The position numbers were made by a program, and so were the translations under genes. From positions 26,125,842 to 26,189,841 of the forward strand of contig CM077829.1 of the NCBI GenBank assembly GCA_039720395.1: a stretch of 64,000 nucleotides of DNA, given 5' to 3'. The DNA comes from Liquidambar formosana. Taxonomy: Eukaryota > Streptophyta > Magnoliopsida > Saxifragales > Altingiaceae. This document shows positions 33,624 to 45,249 of the stretch, piece by piece. The notes beneath the pieces were generated by a model. That model was given only the letters and a program-made list of their open reading frames with translations, had not been told where the DNA came from and made no database searches. The first letter of the stretch is position 1. Each line of letters begins with the position of its first letter.

Positions 33624-33729
33624 GACGATCGATCCTGGCTTTGGGACGATCGATCGTCAGTACTCCGAAAATGAATTTTCACTTCTGTTTTTCACGATCG
33701 ATCGTACCCTCAGACCACGATCGATCGTG
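33624..33729. repeat. Cluster of CGATCGATCG palindromes in insertion G
   Basis: Four copies at 33624-33635, 33645-33658, 33693-33706 and 33716-33729. Three are perfect self-complementary 12-14 mers of the form ACGATCGATCGT; the first is incomplete. They lie about 60-160 bp upstream of the TATA box at 33786. The role is unknown; position suggests a U3 element. Confidence 0.8.
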
Positions 33730-34869
33730 CATCGCGGGTTTTGCAAATTTTTTTGCGTAAAATGACGAAAATGCCCCTCACCCCTTATAAAAACCCATCC
33801 CTACGATTTTTAGACCAAATCTGATATTTTTGGGCATGGAGAGAGAGAGAGAGAGGGAGAGAAGGAGAAGAGAGGGCGGAGGCTCGGCGGCATCTCGCCG
33901 GAGCACGGCGACCTCGATCCGACACCGGCAAGCTCGGATCTAGCGTATTTTAGCCCGATCTACGAGTGTATGGTGGTGGATTTGGGTTTTTCTCTCTCTT
34001 TGAGGCTTAGGAATGCATTATTATGGTTGGATTCATATTCTCCAACCTCTTAGTGGAGCTTGGAGCTTGTTCACGGTGTTGTGAGCTTGGATTTCGTGGG
34101 AGTTGGCATGGGTTGTCATCCTCACCAACTCTTTCGCATTTGTAGAGGTATTTCTCACATTTTGGAGTTAGGTTTTGTAATTTATTTTGGGTTATTGTCT
34201 CATTCTTACATTTTTGGGTTATTCATGCATATTGGGGAGCTTTGGTGGTGATTTGGAGTTGGGACCTCCGTCACCAACATCATCCATGGCATTTGGGAGC
34301 TAGGGCTTGGATTGGGAGCGTGCATTTGCATCCTAGGGCTTGGAGTTCATACGCACGGTATCAAAGGTTGCATTTTTTCCACGCATTTGGTTGAGGTAGG
34401 TGCAATTTACATAGGTTTAAACTATTGACATGATAATATGGTATATATTATCATATTATTTGGCATTCTTGGGCCTAGAATATGAATATACATGATTTAT
34501 GGAATAAATCTTAAATGGGACTTTGGGGTATTGGATAACATAAATTGGAAATTATGTTTATTAATGAGTTGGTTTATTTTATACATTAAATGGAATATAA
34601 TTGTATTGATTTTATGGGTATTTACGATGTTATCATAAATTGGTATAATGATGTGATTATTTCCACTATGGTTTATGTGGTATATTTTGAAGATGATTTT
34701 GGTTATAAAATCATTTTATGGTTTATCGCATTGCATGTTGGCATAATCATGCATTAAATGGATTTAATGAATACTGGGTAAAAGTATTGCATTAAAAAGG
34801 GGTCATTGGAATTAGACTACTTGCAGTCAATGGGACTTTGCGGTGTTTTCCATTCCTTTGGTCCTGGGG

Positions 34870-34949
34870 TACTTTCCGGTTCCAGGTAGGAACCCTTGTG
34901 TTCCCGAATCAGAGGCTACTTTCCGGTTCCAGGTAGGAACCCTTGTGTT
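34870..34949 (+). repeat. 33 bp direct duplication in insertion G
   Basis: The block starting TACTTTCCGGTTCCAGGTAG occurs at 34870-34902 and again, identically, at 34917-34949. Confidence 0.9.
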
Positions 34950-35215
34950 GTCCTCTTGGAGGTTGGGTTTAAAATCCTCCGTTTCCGCGCGAAGACTCCT
35001 GCGGGAGTGGTTGGTAATTAATGGAATCAATGTAAATTGGACATGAGTCACATGCATTGGGCATTATGCATTATTTATTTTAAGTTATGGGTTATAACTT
35101 ATTTTGGGATTTGTAATATACTTGGTTAGTATATTTTACTTTAAATGATATAATGGGTTTTATTTATATCATTGCTTTAGTTTACTATGTCAAATTGTAT
35201 CTACTGAGTCGTCGG

Positions 35216-36873
35216 TGTTAGGATTATGCCCTAGAGCCAATCATGGAGATGATTGTTTAGGGATTAGGAACAATCATTTGATTTCATTTATGTATGTCAC
35301 ATTTATTATTGATTTAATAAAAGGGCTTATTCTATTATGTTTATATGCATCATTTATATTTACATAATATGTCCATGGAGTTAGAGTTGAGAATATGGAA
35401 TTACAAAGAGTTGTAATTTTGAGACTATAGATATATCTCTGTACTAAACTCCTAAAACATTCCTAGTTGAAGGTTCACTATGATGGACAGTAATGAACCA
35501 TAGGACTAGCACTTGTTAGGTTGACTCTATAGGAGGATAGCTAGTCTCAAGCTATTTGTGTGGAGACACTACAACCAACAAGTGGGTGCCTATTGCGAGA
35601 ATAGGTACACTGAATGTGACCAAAGATATGAGATAAACTGAATGGAGTTTTATCCTGCCTGTCAATCAGTTTCTCATTGTTATAGTGGTACAAGTAATCC
35701 TTAGACCTGAGACACCATAGTTGCCTTATGCATGTAGCTTTAGAAGTTTGATAACACTAAGTGCAAATCCTATTCAGGGATCTGCAAAGGTGTTCATTGG
35801 CCCTACTGCTATGTGTATGAAGGCATGTGAGTGATCAACAAGGGATCCATCACTCTTAGGAAAAAGAGAGAGAATGTCTCATATAGCATTCATAATATAA
35901 CTCATTAAATCCATGGCCATGGTAGGATGAATATGAAAAGAGTTTCATGAGTTCATCTATGAGTTGATATCTATGAATGAGTATAAAGTAATTGAACTAG
36001 GGACTTGACAGACTTCCATGTCCTATTAGTTCAATTGGAGACATTGTGTTGAAGGAAGGATGCAATTGTAACCTATAAACTATAACAGAAGGGTTCTTTG
36101 TAAATGACTATTCACCTCATTAAGGACCACACCATGAGCCATATGCTAGGTGTTACTCATGGTTAGTAGAAGCCCTAATTGATATAAGTGAGTTATAATC
36201 AATTAGGGAATTGGAAGGAGTTCCAATTAGACCCTAAATGGAAAGAGTTCCATTGTGCACACCTTGTGCTATTCCTACTACTTAATGATGTGAACCCAAT
36301 GGGTCACACACTGATCATGCAAGAAGGGCTTTAAAGTCTATGAGAGAAAGGGTTTTAGTGAATAAAGAATAGTTCTTTATGGGCCTATTTGTATTTGATA
36401 CAAATAATAGGGGTTAATGTGCAATTAAGAGTAATTACACATAACCCTATTAGGGTTTCTTCCCCATGGCCAGCCCCCTTTAGTGGGCTGCCTATATAAG
36501 TCACACTTATGTGTGACATGGCATAAGAGGCTTGCACAATAAACCCTAGCCGTCCAGCCCTTTGGAGGCTCTCTTCTCTCTCTCTCTCTTCTCCACCTCT
36601 AGCAACAACAAGGAAGAAGAAAGAAAAGGCTTGAAGCTCTAGCTAGGTGTGGATACCGTTGGAGGCAGCACACTTGGGCTGCTCATTCACCGCTGTCCGG
36701 AGTAGAAGCTTGGAGCAAAACGGAGAAGACAAAAATCCTGTAAGTGTTCTAACCCTCTTCGTAGTTAGGGTTTGATTTTGTGTTATGCATAGTTAGATTC
36801 ATGGGATTGGGAATCGTAGGAAAAATTTTTATATTCCGCCTTTGTATTTTTCCCTCTTGTTCGATTCCCAACA
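35216..36873 (+). repeat. Solo LTR H of the copia family
   Basis: TGTTAGGATTATGCC to CGATTCCCAACA, 1658 bp, flanked by GTCGG (35211-35215, 36874-36878). There is no internal copia sequence, so it is a solo LTR left by LTR-LTR recombination. TATA box TATATAAG at 36493-36500. It is nearly identical to LTR I (62596 on), and more distant from element F's own LTR. Confidence 0.95.
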
Positions 36874-37326
36874 GTCGGACTCACGCCTATTATTTTTAAA
36901 TGTTTTTCAGATAATCCAGGGATTGGTTTGGCTATCTTGGGCGGAAGTTGCTATTAGTGGAATTCTTTTAAGTTAATTGTTAATGTATTTCCACGGGAAG
37001 GAATACGTAATTAATTGGGTTTCTATTGGGTTAATGTAAATGTAATTCAATCCGGGTTGTAATTTTTAATTACTTATGGTTGTGTGTATGTGGAATGCGA
37101 TGCATGGGATGATACCACCACCATGGATGACAGGAAATTTTTATGTATGGATTTTATAACAGGTTTTCCCGATGGTATGTCCTATCTACGGATGGGTCAT
37201 GCCGAAAATTCTTTTAAAATGTTGAGGATTTTAACACGTGTCATCCACGTTTTATCAAAGGATTTATTAAAGAAAAAGCTGGTTTTATTATTATTGATCA
37301 CGGCTTAATTAATTTGGGTCGTGACA

Positions 37327-38284
37327 TTCACTATGATGGACAGTAACGAACCATAGGACTAGCACTTGTTAGGTTGACTCTATAGGAGGATAGCTAGTCT
37401 CAAGCTATTTGTGTGTAGACACTACAACCAACAAGTGGGTGCCTATTACAGAATAGGTACACTGAATGTGACCAAAGATATAAGATAAACTGAATGGAGT
37501 TTTAACCTACTTGTCAATCAGTTTCTCATTGTTATAGTGATACAAGTAATCCTTAGACCTGAGACACCATGGTTGCCTTATACATGTAGCTTTAGAAGTT
37601 TGATAACACTAAGTGCAGATCCTTATAGGGGTCTGTAAGGGTGTTCATTGGCCCTATTGCTATGTTTGTGAAGGCATGTGAGTAATCAACGAGGAATCCA
37701 TCACTCTCAGGAAAAAGGGAGTGAATGTCTCATATAGCATTCATTGAATATAACTCATTAAATCCATAGGCCCATGGTAGAAAGAATATGGAAAGGAGTT
37801 TCCATAAGTTCATCATTGAGTTGATATTAATGAATGAGTATAAAGTAATTGAACTAGGGACTTGACAGACTTCCATGTCCTATTAGTTCAATTAGAGACA
37901 TTGTGTTGATAGAAGAATGTAATTGTAGCCTGTAAACTATAACAGAAGGGTTCTTTGTAAATGACTATTCACCTCATTAAGGACCACACCATGAGCCATA
38001 TGCTAGGTGTTATTTATGGTTAGTAGAAGCCCTAATTGATATAAATGAGTTATAATCAATTAGGAAATTGAAAGGAGTTTCAATTAGACCCTCTAATGGA
38101 AAGAGTTCCATTGTGCACACCTTGTGCTATTCCTACTACTTGATGATGTGAACCCAATGGGTCACACACTGATCATGCTAAGAGAGCTTGAAAGTCTATG
38201 AGAGAAAGGGCATAAGTGAATAAAAGAATTGTTCTTAAGGGGCTAGTTTGTATTTGATATAAACTAGAGGGCTTATTGTGTAAT
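37327..38284 (+). mobile_element. copia element F, fragment 3: middle of the 3' LTR
   Basis: Collinear with solo LTR H from TATGATGGACAGTAA onward, but with more substitutions and small indels. 37327-37331 (TTCAC) is G's right duplication. 38280-38284 (GTAAT) is the left duplication of element B. Confidence 0.9.
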
Positions 38285-41070
38285 TGTGAACCCCGGAAAT
38301 TGGGCCCACAAGGGATTGAAAGAAAATTGATTTGAAAAAGAAAAAGGAAAAGGAGTCGCCACCTTATTTTTTAAAGGAAACAAGGAAAACCCTAAAAACC
38401 AATTTTGTTTTAAGAAAACAAAAGAATGACTCCATGTTTAAAAAGGAAAGGCAAAAATAGTCTTTTGGAAACCAAAGAAATCGGGGATTCGGAGGCTAAG
38501 TTATGACATGGGAAGGTTCTAGGCAAAGCCTATAGGCACCCATGTCACCCTTTCGGTCTCTCAGTTCATTTGGGCTAAATTAAGATCTTTCCCATACAAA
38601 AATCAGCAAGTATATCATCACAAGAATTGCATGCATATCATATATTTCATTCATCCATCCATGCATAATAAGCAAAAAAAAAAACAGAAAATAAAGAAAA
38701 ACAAAACAAAACAAAAATAAACCTAGGATGCTTGGATCCTAGAACGGACTTGAGCCTCACGAAGAGCGCCTACGTACCATGCAGCGAAATACATGGATCA
38801 AAGTCCACGTAGTTCGATTAGAATTAGGGTTAAGACCTAATATAAACCTATGGTTAAAACCCTAGGTTTCCTTATTTGATCAAAAGAGTTGAATATGATA
38901 GAAAGTTTGATTTTAGGAAAGAAATCCACAAAATGGAAACTTTAATAAAAACCAGAATTTTGTTGGTTAAGGAAACCTCTAATTAAACCATAGGATCATA
39001 TTAAAAATTAACCCTAAATAGGGAGAGGAGAATGAGTTAAGAAGAAAGGTGAATTGGGGCACCTTCACACCCACTTACCTGAGCGCAATTAGCTCCAAGC
39101 ATTTAGCCATTTCAGACATAAGCAGCCCTATTTGCCATAGGACAAATACCACACCTATTTGCACCCTTACAAGTGCTCAAAACCATGCAAAAACACTAAC
39201 ATGCAAATCTGGACAGAATAGTATTATGACCTAAAATCATCCACTAAGCATGCCAATAGCAAAAACAGCGAACAATAATAAGTCCTAACATATTCCTAGA
39301 ACCATATCATGCATAAAAACCCTAAAACATACTAACATGCATGCAAAACTATCATGTTTACTCCATATGAAAAACATATACAGCAAACACGAAGAAAAAC
39401 CAATAAAAAAGTCTACTTTATCATGCTATATGAAAACAAACACGAAACAATGACTCTAAAACCCTAAACTCACAAATATGCTTAAAGACATACAAAACAT
39501 ACTTTAATCATGCAAAAACCAAAGTAAACAGAAATTAAATCATGCATATTAACTAACTAAAGCAATATAACATGATGAAAATCCTAACTCTAACATGCAA
39601 TGACACTAATCCTAACACAAGGACAATAGGAGCACACGAATCATAACTATGCATTAAAAACCTAAAGGACAGCCCTAAAGCATACTAAACAGTAGATAAA
39701 CAATAGATATTCCATGTATATTAACTAGCTAGAGTGTTAATACATGATAAAAAAGTCACCTTTAACATGCAATAGGCCTAACCCATATGAAAACCTAGTT
39801 TAAGCTTGAATAGAGAAGGAGAATACCTTAGGAAGGGCCTTCCTTGTGTTTGTAATTGTTCGTGGCTCCTCAGGTCTTTAGAGTGAATCAAACCAACACG
39901 AATCCTCCTCTTTGTCAAAGTGGTATCACAGCAAAGAGATCAAAACTCACTCAACTTTGAAAAGAAATAGAAAACAAAAAGAGAACAAGAGAAAAGAAAA
40001 GTGATTTTCGTCACTTTGCAGCAGCAGCAACTTCAATCGCGTGTTTGGGTATGAAAACGTTGGATTTGGACAAAGCTTGTGAAATACAAAGTTGTAGAGA
40101 ATTGAATTATCTTTCTAACAAGATCAATTTCATCAAATTCTGACTTCGGATGAAAAAGTTATGATTAAAATACGACTGCTGGTTTTCAGAAAATCTACTG
40201 CTGAATTATGACGAATTTCACTCCCTCTAAACCCTCTTCTCCTCTCCCTTGTTTAAAGACATTAAGAGAGTATTTATAGCTGAAATCTGGAGTTTCCCTT
40301 TCCTTCCTGGACTAGGTTTCCTTGGAGAATAATCAAAAGGTATTTTATAATGATAAAAGACTTCTAATCTGAATAGGAAAAGGAAATTGTCTTTTATAAA
40401 AATTGGGAGACTGACCGCTAACACGCATGCACATGTATCGTATGTGCGTACACACACTCATCACATACGTACACGTGTTAGTGTCATGATAAAAATGGCT
40501 AATTTAATAAAATAATTTCTTTTCATTTTAACCAAAAATCTCATGCTGTGATTCGCACTAATTCTTCAAGGATAATCCGTAAATAACCACACTAAACTCA
40601 TCATCAGGCCATATCAAAATTGAACTTCATGAAACACTTTTGAGGGTAAAATGATGACTAATGAAAGTCAATTTGAAAAGATTTGGTTGGTAATTGTGAG
40701 TCAATTAGAGCTAACCCAAGGAAGGGTCAATTAACCAACTTGAACCACATCGAGCCATTTTAATCCCGAGCCATTGACTTACCAAATTGACACTAAAAAT
40801 ACCTCTTATGCATCCATATGAACTCCAATTGACAATTTGGAGATCATTCCAAGGTCAAATGAAAAGTTTGGGACTTAAAAGACGATTATGCCCCTCAAGT
40901 CACAAAAGCTCTTATTATCCCTCAAGATCAACTCCAATTTGAACCAAAATTCATATCCATTGTCCTTGTGACTCTAGAAAACTAATGCAAGTGACTAGAC
41001 TCAAAAACAAAACAAAAACATGCATGAAATGATGAGCCCTAGTAAGGTGGTGCAAAAATGGGGTGTGACA
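38285..41070 (-). repeat. Element B 3' LTR
   Basis: On the minus strand TGTCACACCCC to TTCACA, 2786 bp. About 15 differences from the 5' LTR by eye, for example in the A-rich run near 38680 and at sites near 38802 and 39020. TATA box on the minus strand at 40271-40278. Confidence 0.95.
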
Positions 41071-41074
41071 GAAG

Positions 41075-41083
41075 CCCCTCATT
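41075..41083 (-). other. Polypurine tract of element B
   Basis: AATGAGGGG on the minus strand, four bases before the 3' LTR, as in A. Confidence 0.65.
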
Positions 41084-41210
41084 GGCGAACAAGTTACACT
41101 TGTGAACCAATGATAAAGAACAACCCATTTTTGGCCAAAAAGCCTGGAGAAATCACACACTGATACCAACAATGATGGGAGGTTGAAAACCTGAGACTGA
41201 AATAAGGAAG

Positions 41211-43175
41211 TGTACTCAAGTCATGAGTATACTTAAACCACTGGGGGTTGATGATTGTCAAGAGAAGCATATTCAAGCCACTACGAATGAACATACTTTT
41301 GAAACGGAGAAATATATTCTAGTCACGAATATATTTAACCAAGTGATGAGAATGAGATCTGAAAAGTACGTTCAAGTGATGAACATACCTTTGAAATGGA
41401 GAAATATATCCAAGCGATGGATATACTTAACCAAGTAAGTGACAAAATATCTGAGAAGTATACTCAAGTGATGAGTATACCATTGAAATGGAGAAATATA
41501 TTCAGGTCACGAATATATTTAACCAAGTAATGTGAGAATGAAATCTGAGAAGTATACTCAAGTGGTGAGGATACTTAATGATTGAGAAAGACTGAGAAGT
41601 ACGTTCAAGTGATGAACATACTTTTGAAAAATGAGAAATATATTCAGGTCACGAATATATTTAACTAAGTAAGATAGAGAATGAACTGAGAAGTATACTC
41701 AAGTGATGAGTATACCATTGAAATGGAGAAATATATTCAAGTGATGAATATATTTAACCAAGTAAGTGACAAATAATCTGAGAAGTATGTTCAAGTGATG
41801 AACATACCATTGAAATGGAGAAATATACCCAAGCGATGGATATACTTAACCAAGTAGGATAAGAATAATCTGAGAGGTGTATTCAAGTGATGAGTGTACT
41901 TTTGAAATGGAGAAATATATTCAGGTCACGAACATATTTAACCAAGTGATGAAAAAGATGCTGAGAAATATACTCAAGTGATGAGTATACTTAATGATTG
42001 AAAAAGACTGAGAAGTACGTTCAAGTGATGAACACACTTTTGAAATGGAGAAATGTATCCAAGTGATGGATATATTTAACCAAGTAAGCTGAGAAGTACA
42101 CTCAAGTGATGAGCATACCATTGAAATGGAGAAATATATCCAAACGACGGATATATTTAACCAAGTAAGATAAGAATAATCTGAGAAGTGTACTCAAGTT
42201 ATGAGTACACCATTGAAATGGAGAAATATATTCTAGTCACGAATATACTTAACCAAGTAAGTGACAAGTATGTTTGAGTGATAAACATACCATTGAAATA
42301 GAGAAATATATCCAAGTGATGGATATACTTAACCAAGTAAGTGACAAGTATGTTTAAGTGATAAACATACCATTGAAATAGAGAAATATATCCAAGCGAT
42401 GGATATACTTAAGCAAGTAAGATAGAGAATAATCTGAGAAGTGTACTCAAGTGATGAGTACACCATTGAAATGGAGAAATATATTCTAGTCATGAATATA
42501 TTTAACCAAGTAAGTGACAAATATTCTGAGAAGTATGTTCAAATGATGAACACACCATTGAAATGGAGAAATATATCCAAGTGATGGATATATTTAACCA
42601 AGTAAGTGGCAAAATATCTGAGAAGTATACTCAAGTGATGAGTATCCCATTGAAATGGAAAAAAATATACCCAAGTGGTGGATATACTTAACCAAGTAAG
42701 TGACAAATGATCTGAGAAGTATGTTCAAGTGATGAACATACCATTGAAATGGAGAAATATACCCAAGCGATGGATATACTTAACCAAGTAAGTGACGAAA
42801 TATCTGAGAAGTATACTCAAGTGATGAGTATACCATTGAAATGGAGAAATATATTCAAGTGATGAATATACTTAACCAAGTAAGTGATGAAATATCTGAG
42901 AAGTATACTCGAGTGATGAGTATACCATTGAAATGGAGAAATATATTCAAGTGATGAATATATTTAACCAAGTAAGTGATAATGAGGATCTGAAACTAGG
43001 AAGCATATTCAATGGGTGAACATGCTTTTGAAATGGAAGAATATATTCAAGTGATGAATATATTCAACCAAGTATGATAGAAAATAAGAATTTGAAACTA
43101 AGAAGCATATTCAAAGGGTGAATACACTTTTGAAATGGAAGAACACATTCAAGCGATGAATATATTCAACCAAGT
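41211..43175. repeat. Tandem hairpin array in the 3' untranslated region of element B
   Basis: Same organisation as 27225-29303, in reverse orientation: variable inverted arms around GTGA loops, the constant CCATTGAAATGG palindrome and CTGAGAAG. Most units can be matched one to one with A, so the array predates the two insertions. Single units differ by point changes in one arm (for example 41841-41855, CAAGCGATGGATA). Confidence 0.9.
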
Positions 43176-43456
43176 AGGATGAAAAATCAAGATTTGAAAT
43201 GAGGATATATGATCAATTTATCAAGATTGAACAGGCATGGTGCAAGAGGAAAGTGACTTAACACATTGTCACTTGAGTTGGCATAACACAGGGGAAATAT
43301 ATTCAACCCTTTTGAACATAAAATCAATTCAAGGAATTGATTTCAAGATGGAATTTGATTGATTTTAAGCTCAAAAAGTGTTGAATATCTCATTTGGAAG
43401 GAGGTTTGATCACGCGTCAAGGCGAGACAAAGCGAGGGAGAAAGCCAAAACAAGGT

Positions 43457-43518
43457 GGCTTGGGTGACCACCAGGCCTTGGGAGGCTAGCCGCCCAGGCC
43501 TGGGTGGTTACCCGAGCC
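43457..43518. promoter_or_regulatory. GC-rich nested hairpin upstream of the antisense gene (B)
   Basis: Arms GGCTTGGGTGACCACC (43457-43472) and GGTGGTTACCCGAGCC (43503-43518) pair at 14 of 16 positions around a GGAGGCTAGCCGCC core. It lies about 90-150 bp upstream of the TATA box at 43604. Confidence 0.6.
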
Positions 43519-43603
43519 CGAAGCGGAAATCCCACTTTGAATAGGAAACTTCCTATTCTGATGGGTTTTTTCCTATTTGAACTTGGATTTGTGACCTTTT
43601 CCC

Positions 43604-43613
43604 TATAAAAATA
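43604..43613 (+). promoter_or_regulatory. TATA box of the antisense gene (B)
   Basis: TATAAAAATA, 56 bases upstream of the ATG at 43660, leaving room for a leader of about 25 bases. Confidence 0.65.
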
Positions 43614-43659
43614 CATCCAAGAGGTTCCTAAACCTACTTGTATTCATTCATTAGAAGTT

Positions 43660-44961
43660 ATGGAGGCTCTAGACAAATTTTTAGGAGGGTTTTTGAGAGT
43701 TATGAGTGCTGAAGCAAAATCTGAGTTCAAGTGCTTTGGCTTGGATCCATTGCTCTCCTTGAGGCATGTGAAGCTTGAAACGAACCTCTTGACTGCTGCT
43801 ACATATTTTTGGGATCCTCAAGTTCATGTGTTCCTCTTCAACTATGAAGAACTGTGCCCAACCATGGAGGAATTCTGTGCATTGTATGGAGTTTCAACGG
43901 TAGGTCCTTTCATTCTCCCTACTCCTCGCCCAAGCTTTCTTACTTCTTTCTCCAATCTACTTGGGATTCACTCACAATATGCCTCTACGTTTGTAAAGGA
44001 CCATATGGTAGACTTGATGAAATTGGCAACCTCTTTTTTAGCTTGTGATAGTAAAGGTATTCTGAATTTTACCTTTCCTATTAAGCATGCTCTTGCCTTT
44101 TGCCTCATTGGTCGTTTTCTTATTTTCACTGGTACTCCACATGTTCCCATTCAAATCTGTGACTTGATTCCTCTCCTTGCCAAGGGCCATAACTTGATTC
44201 CCATGGTGCTAGCTGAAACCCTGAATGGTTTGGATAAAACTCATGAGGACCCAAAGGTTCCTTTAGGAGGTAGCCCCATTCTACTGCAGATGTGGTTGCT
44301 TGAAAGACTGAATTTCTTGTCACCAGTTGCCATTACACCATACAAGCCCCAGCATTACTGCCTTCGCCGCATTGAACTACCTGGGCAATTTTCATTGAGA
44401 GATTGGCTAGGTTACTTCCAAACCCTTTCTTGGAGGAGTGTCAAGTGGTTTGTATTCATATGGGGCTGCAGTGACCAGGTGCTTCTGCGGACTTCTGGAT
44501 GCGCCATGGTGAGACTCATAGGACTGAGGTCTACTTCCTTCTATTGGCCTTCAAGGGTTCTGCGTCAGATGGGCGCCATGCAAACCATACCCACTTCCTT
44601 GAAAGGTGACTATCCTGTGGTGCCCGCGGGTCTTTCTGTAGTGACTTGGGCGAAGGACCGATGGCCTAGCAAGTTGATACTAACCCAAGTTACGAATACT
44701 GATGGTCCGTATATGATGAGCCCCGAGTATAAGGAATGGTTGAAAAGCAATTTAGGTGAGAGAGAGACTACTCGAAGAGAAAGGATTTTTGGACTTATCA
44801 AGAACAACGAACTTGGATCTTGCAGAGAAGATATTATGGAAGCAGTGACAACAGCTTATGAACATGACTTGAGGAAGAAAAGAAGACATGAAAGAGAGAA
44901 GAAGAAAGCTGAGGAGCGAGCTGCAAAGAGGCTCAAGAAAATAGAAGACTCAATAGAATAG
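43660..44961 (+). CDS. Antisense ORF of element B, DUF7745/plant-mobile-like protein, 433 aa
   Basis: Intact copy of the gene at 25458-26747, again opposite to its element's gag-pol. It starts MEALDKFLGGFLRVMSAEAK and has the same WDPQVHVF...NYEELCPTMEEF core. It differs by about eight residues (for example Lys for Arg at 38, Leu for Arg near 57, Gly for Arg near 283, Leu for Trp near 318). It ends KKIEDSIE where A ends KKIE: twelve bases between two TAGAA repeats are missing in A. No signal peptide or membrane segment is evident; the basic C-terminus suggests a nuclear protein. The family assignment rests on remembered sequence pattern, and the function is unknown. Confidence 0.85.
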   Translation: MEALDKFLGGFLRVMSAEAKSEFKCFGLDPLLSLRHVKLETNLLTAATYFWDPQVHVFLFNYEELCPTMEEFCALYGVSTVGPFILPTPRPSFLTSFSNLLGIHSQYASTFVKDHMVDLMKLATSFLACDSKGILNFTFPIKHALAFCLIGRFLIFTGTPHVPIQICDLIPLLAKGHNLIPMVLAETLNGLDKTHEDPKVPLGGSPILLQMWLLERLNFLSPVAITPYKPQHYCLRRIELPGQFSLRDWLGYFQTLSWRSVKWFVFIWGCSDQVLLRTSGCAMVRLIGLRSTSFYWPSRVLRQMGAMQTIPTSLKGDYPVVPAGLSVVTWAKDRWPSKLILTQVTNTDGPYMMSPEYKEWLKSNLGERETTRRERIFGLIKNNELGSCREDIMEAVTTAYEHDLRKKRRHEREKKKAEERAAKRLKKIEDSIE

Positions 44962-45249
44962 GATATTTATGGCATATTTATAGTTCTTTTTCTTAATACC
45001 AATGAATTGCTATGTCAATCAATTTTAGTTTTGAATAAATTGCCAATAATAAATCAAATTTGGGATTTTGTTGTTTGATTTAGACCGTACCCAAGGTAAC
45101 TTTGTGGGTTGCCTACGTATCTCCATGATTTTTTCTTCTTTTTTTTTTTGTTTTTTTTTTTGTTTTTGAATGGAGAATCAGGTCTTATGTAGTTCTTATG
45201 CCTTAACTTTTGCCTAGGCCGCCCTTACGGGTTTTCAACCTAGCAGGCT
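44962..45249. other. Spacer between antisense gene and pol of B
   Basis: Counterpart of 25130-25457 with a T tract (45127-45168) on the plus strand. The two genes converge here. No coding signal. Confidence 0.55.

Larger units (their letters stand above)
33002..37326 (+). mobile_element. Insertion G: probable gypsy solo LTR split by copia solo LTR H
   Basis: Begins TGTAATACCCG and ends GTGACA, flanked by TTCAC (32997-33001, 37327-37331). Without H it is about 2.66 kb. Such TGTAATACCC...CA sequences resemble Tekay/Del chromovirus LTRs, but no internal domain is present to confirm this. It carries a TATA box (33786-33793), a GA microsatellite (33839-33868), four CGATCGATC motifs (33624-33729) and a 33 bp duplicated block (34870 and 34917). 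Small frames (34060-34251, 34843-35046, 37084-37308) show no protein family. Confidence 0.8.

Noticed and set aside
37084..37308. A 74-codon frame at the right end of insertion G
   Set aside because: Lies within LTR sequence, ends in low-complexity Leu/Lys, and has no family resemblance.
39451..39480. Telomere-like CCCTAAA stretches in the LTRs
   Set aside because: Only isolated single or double motifs scattered through AT-rich LTR sequence; no tandem telomeric run.
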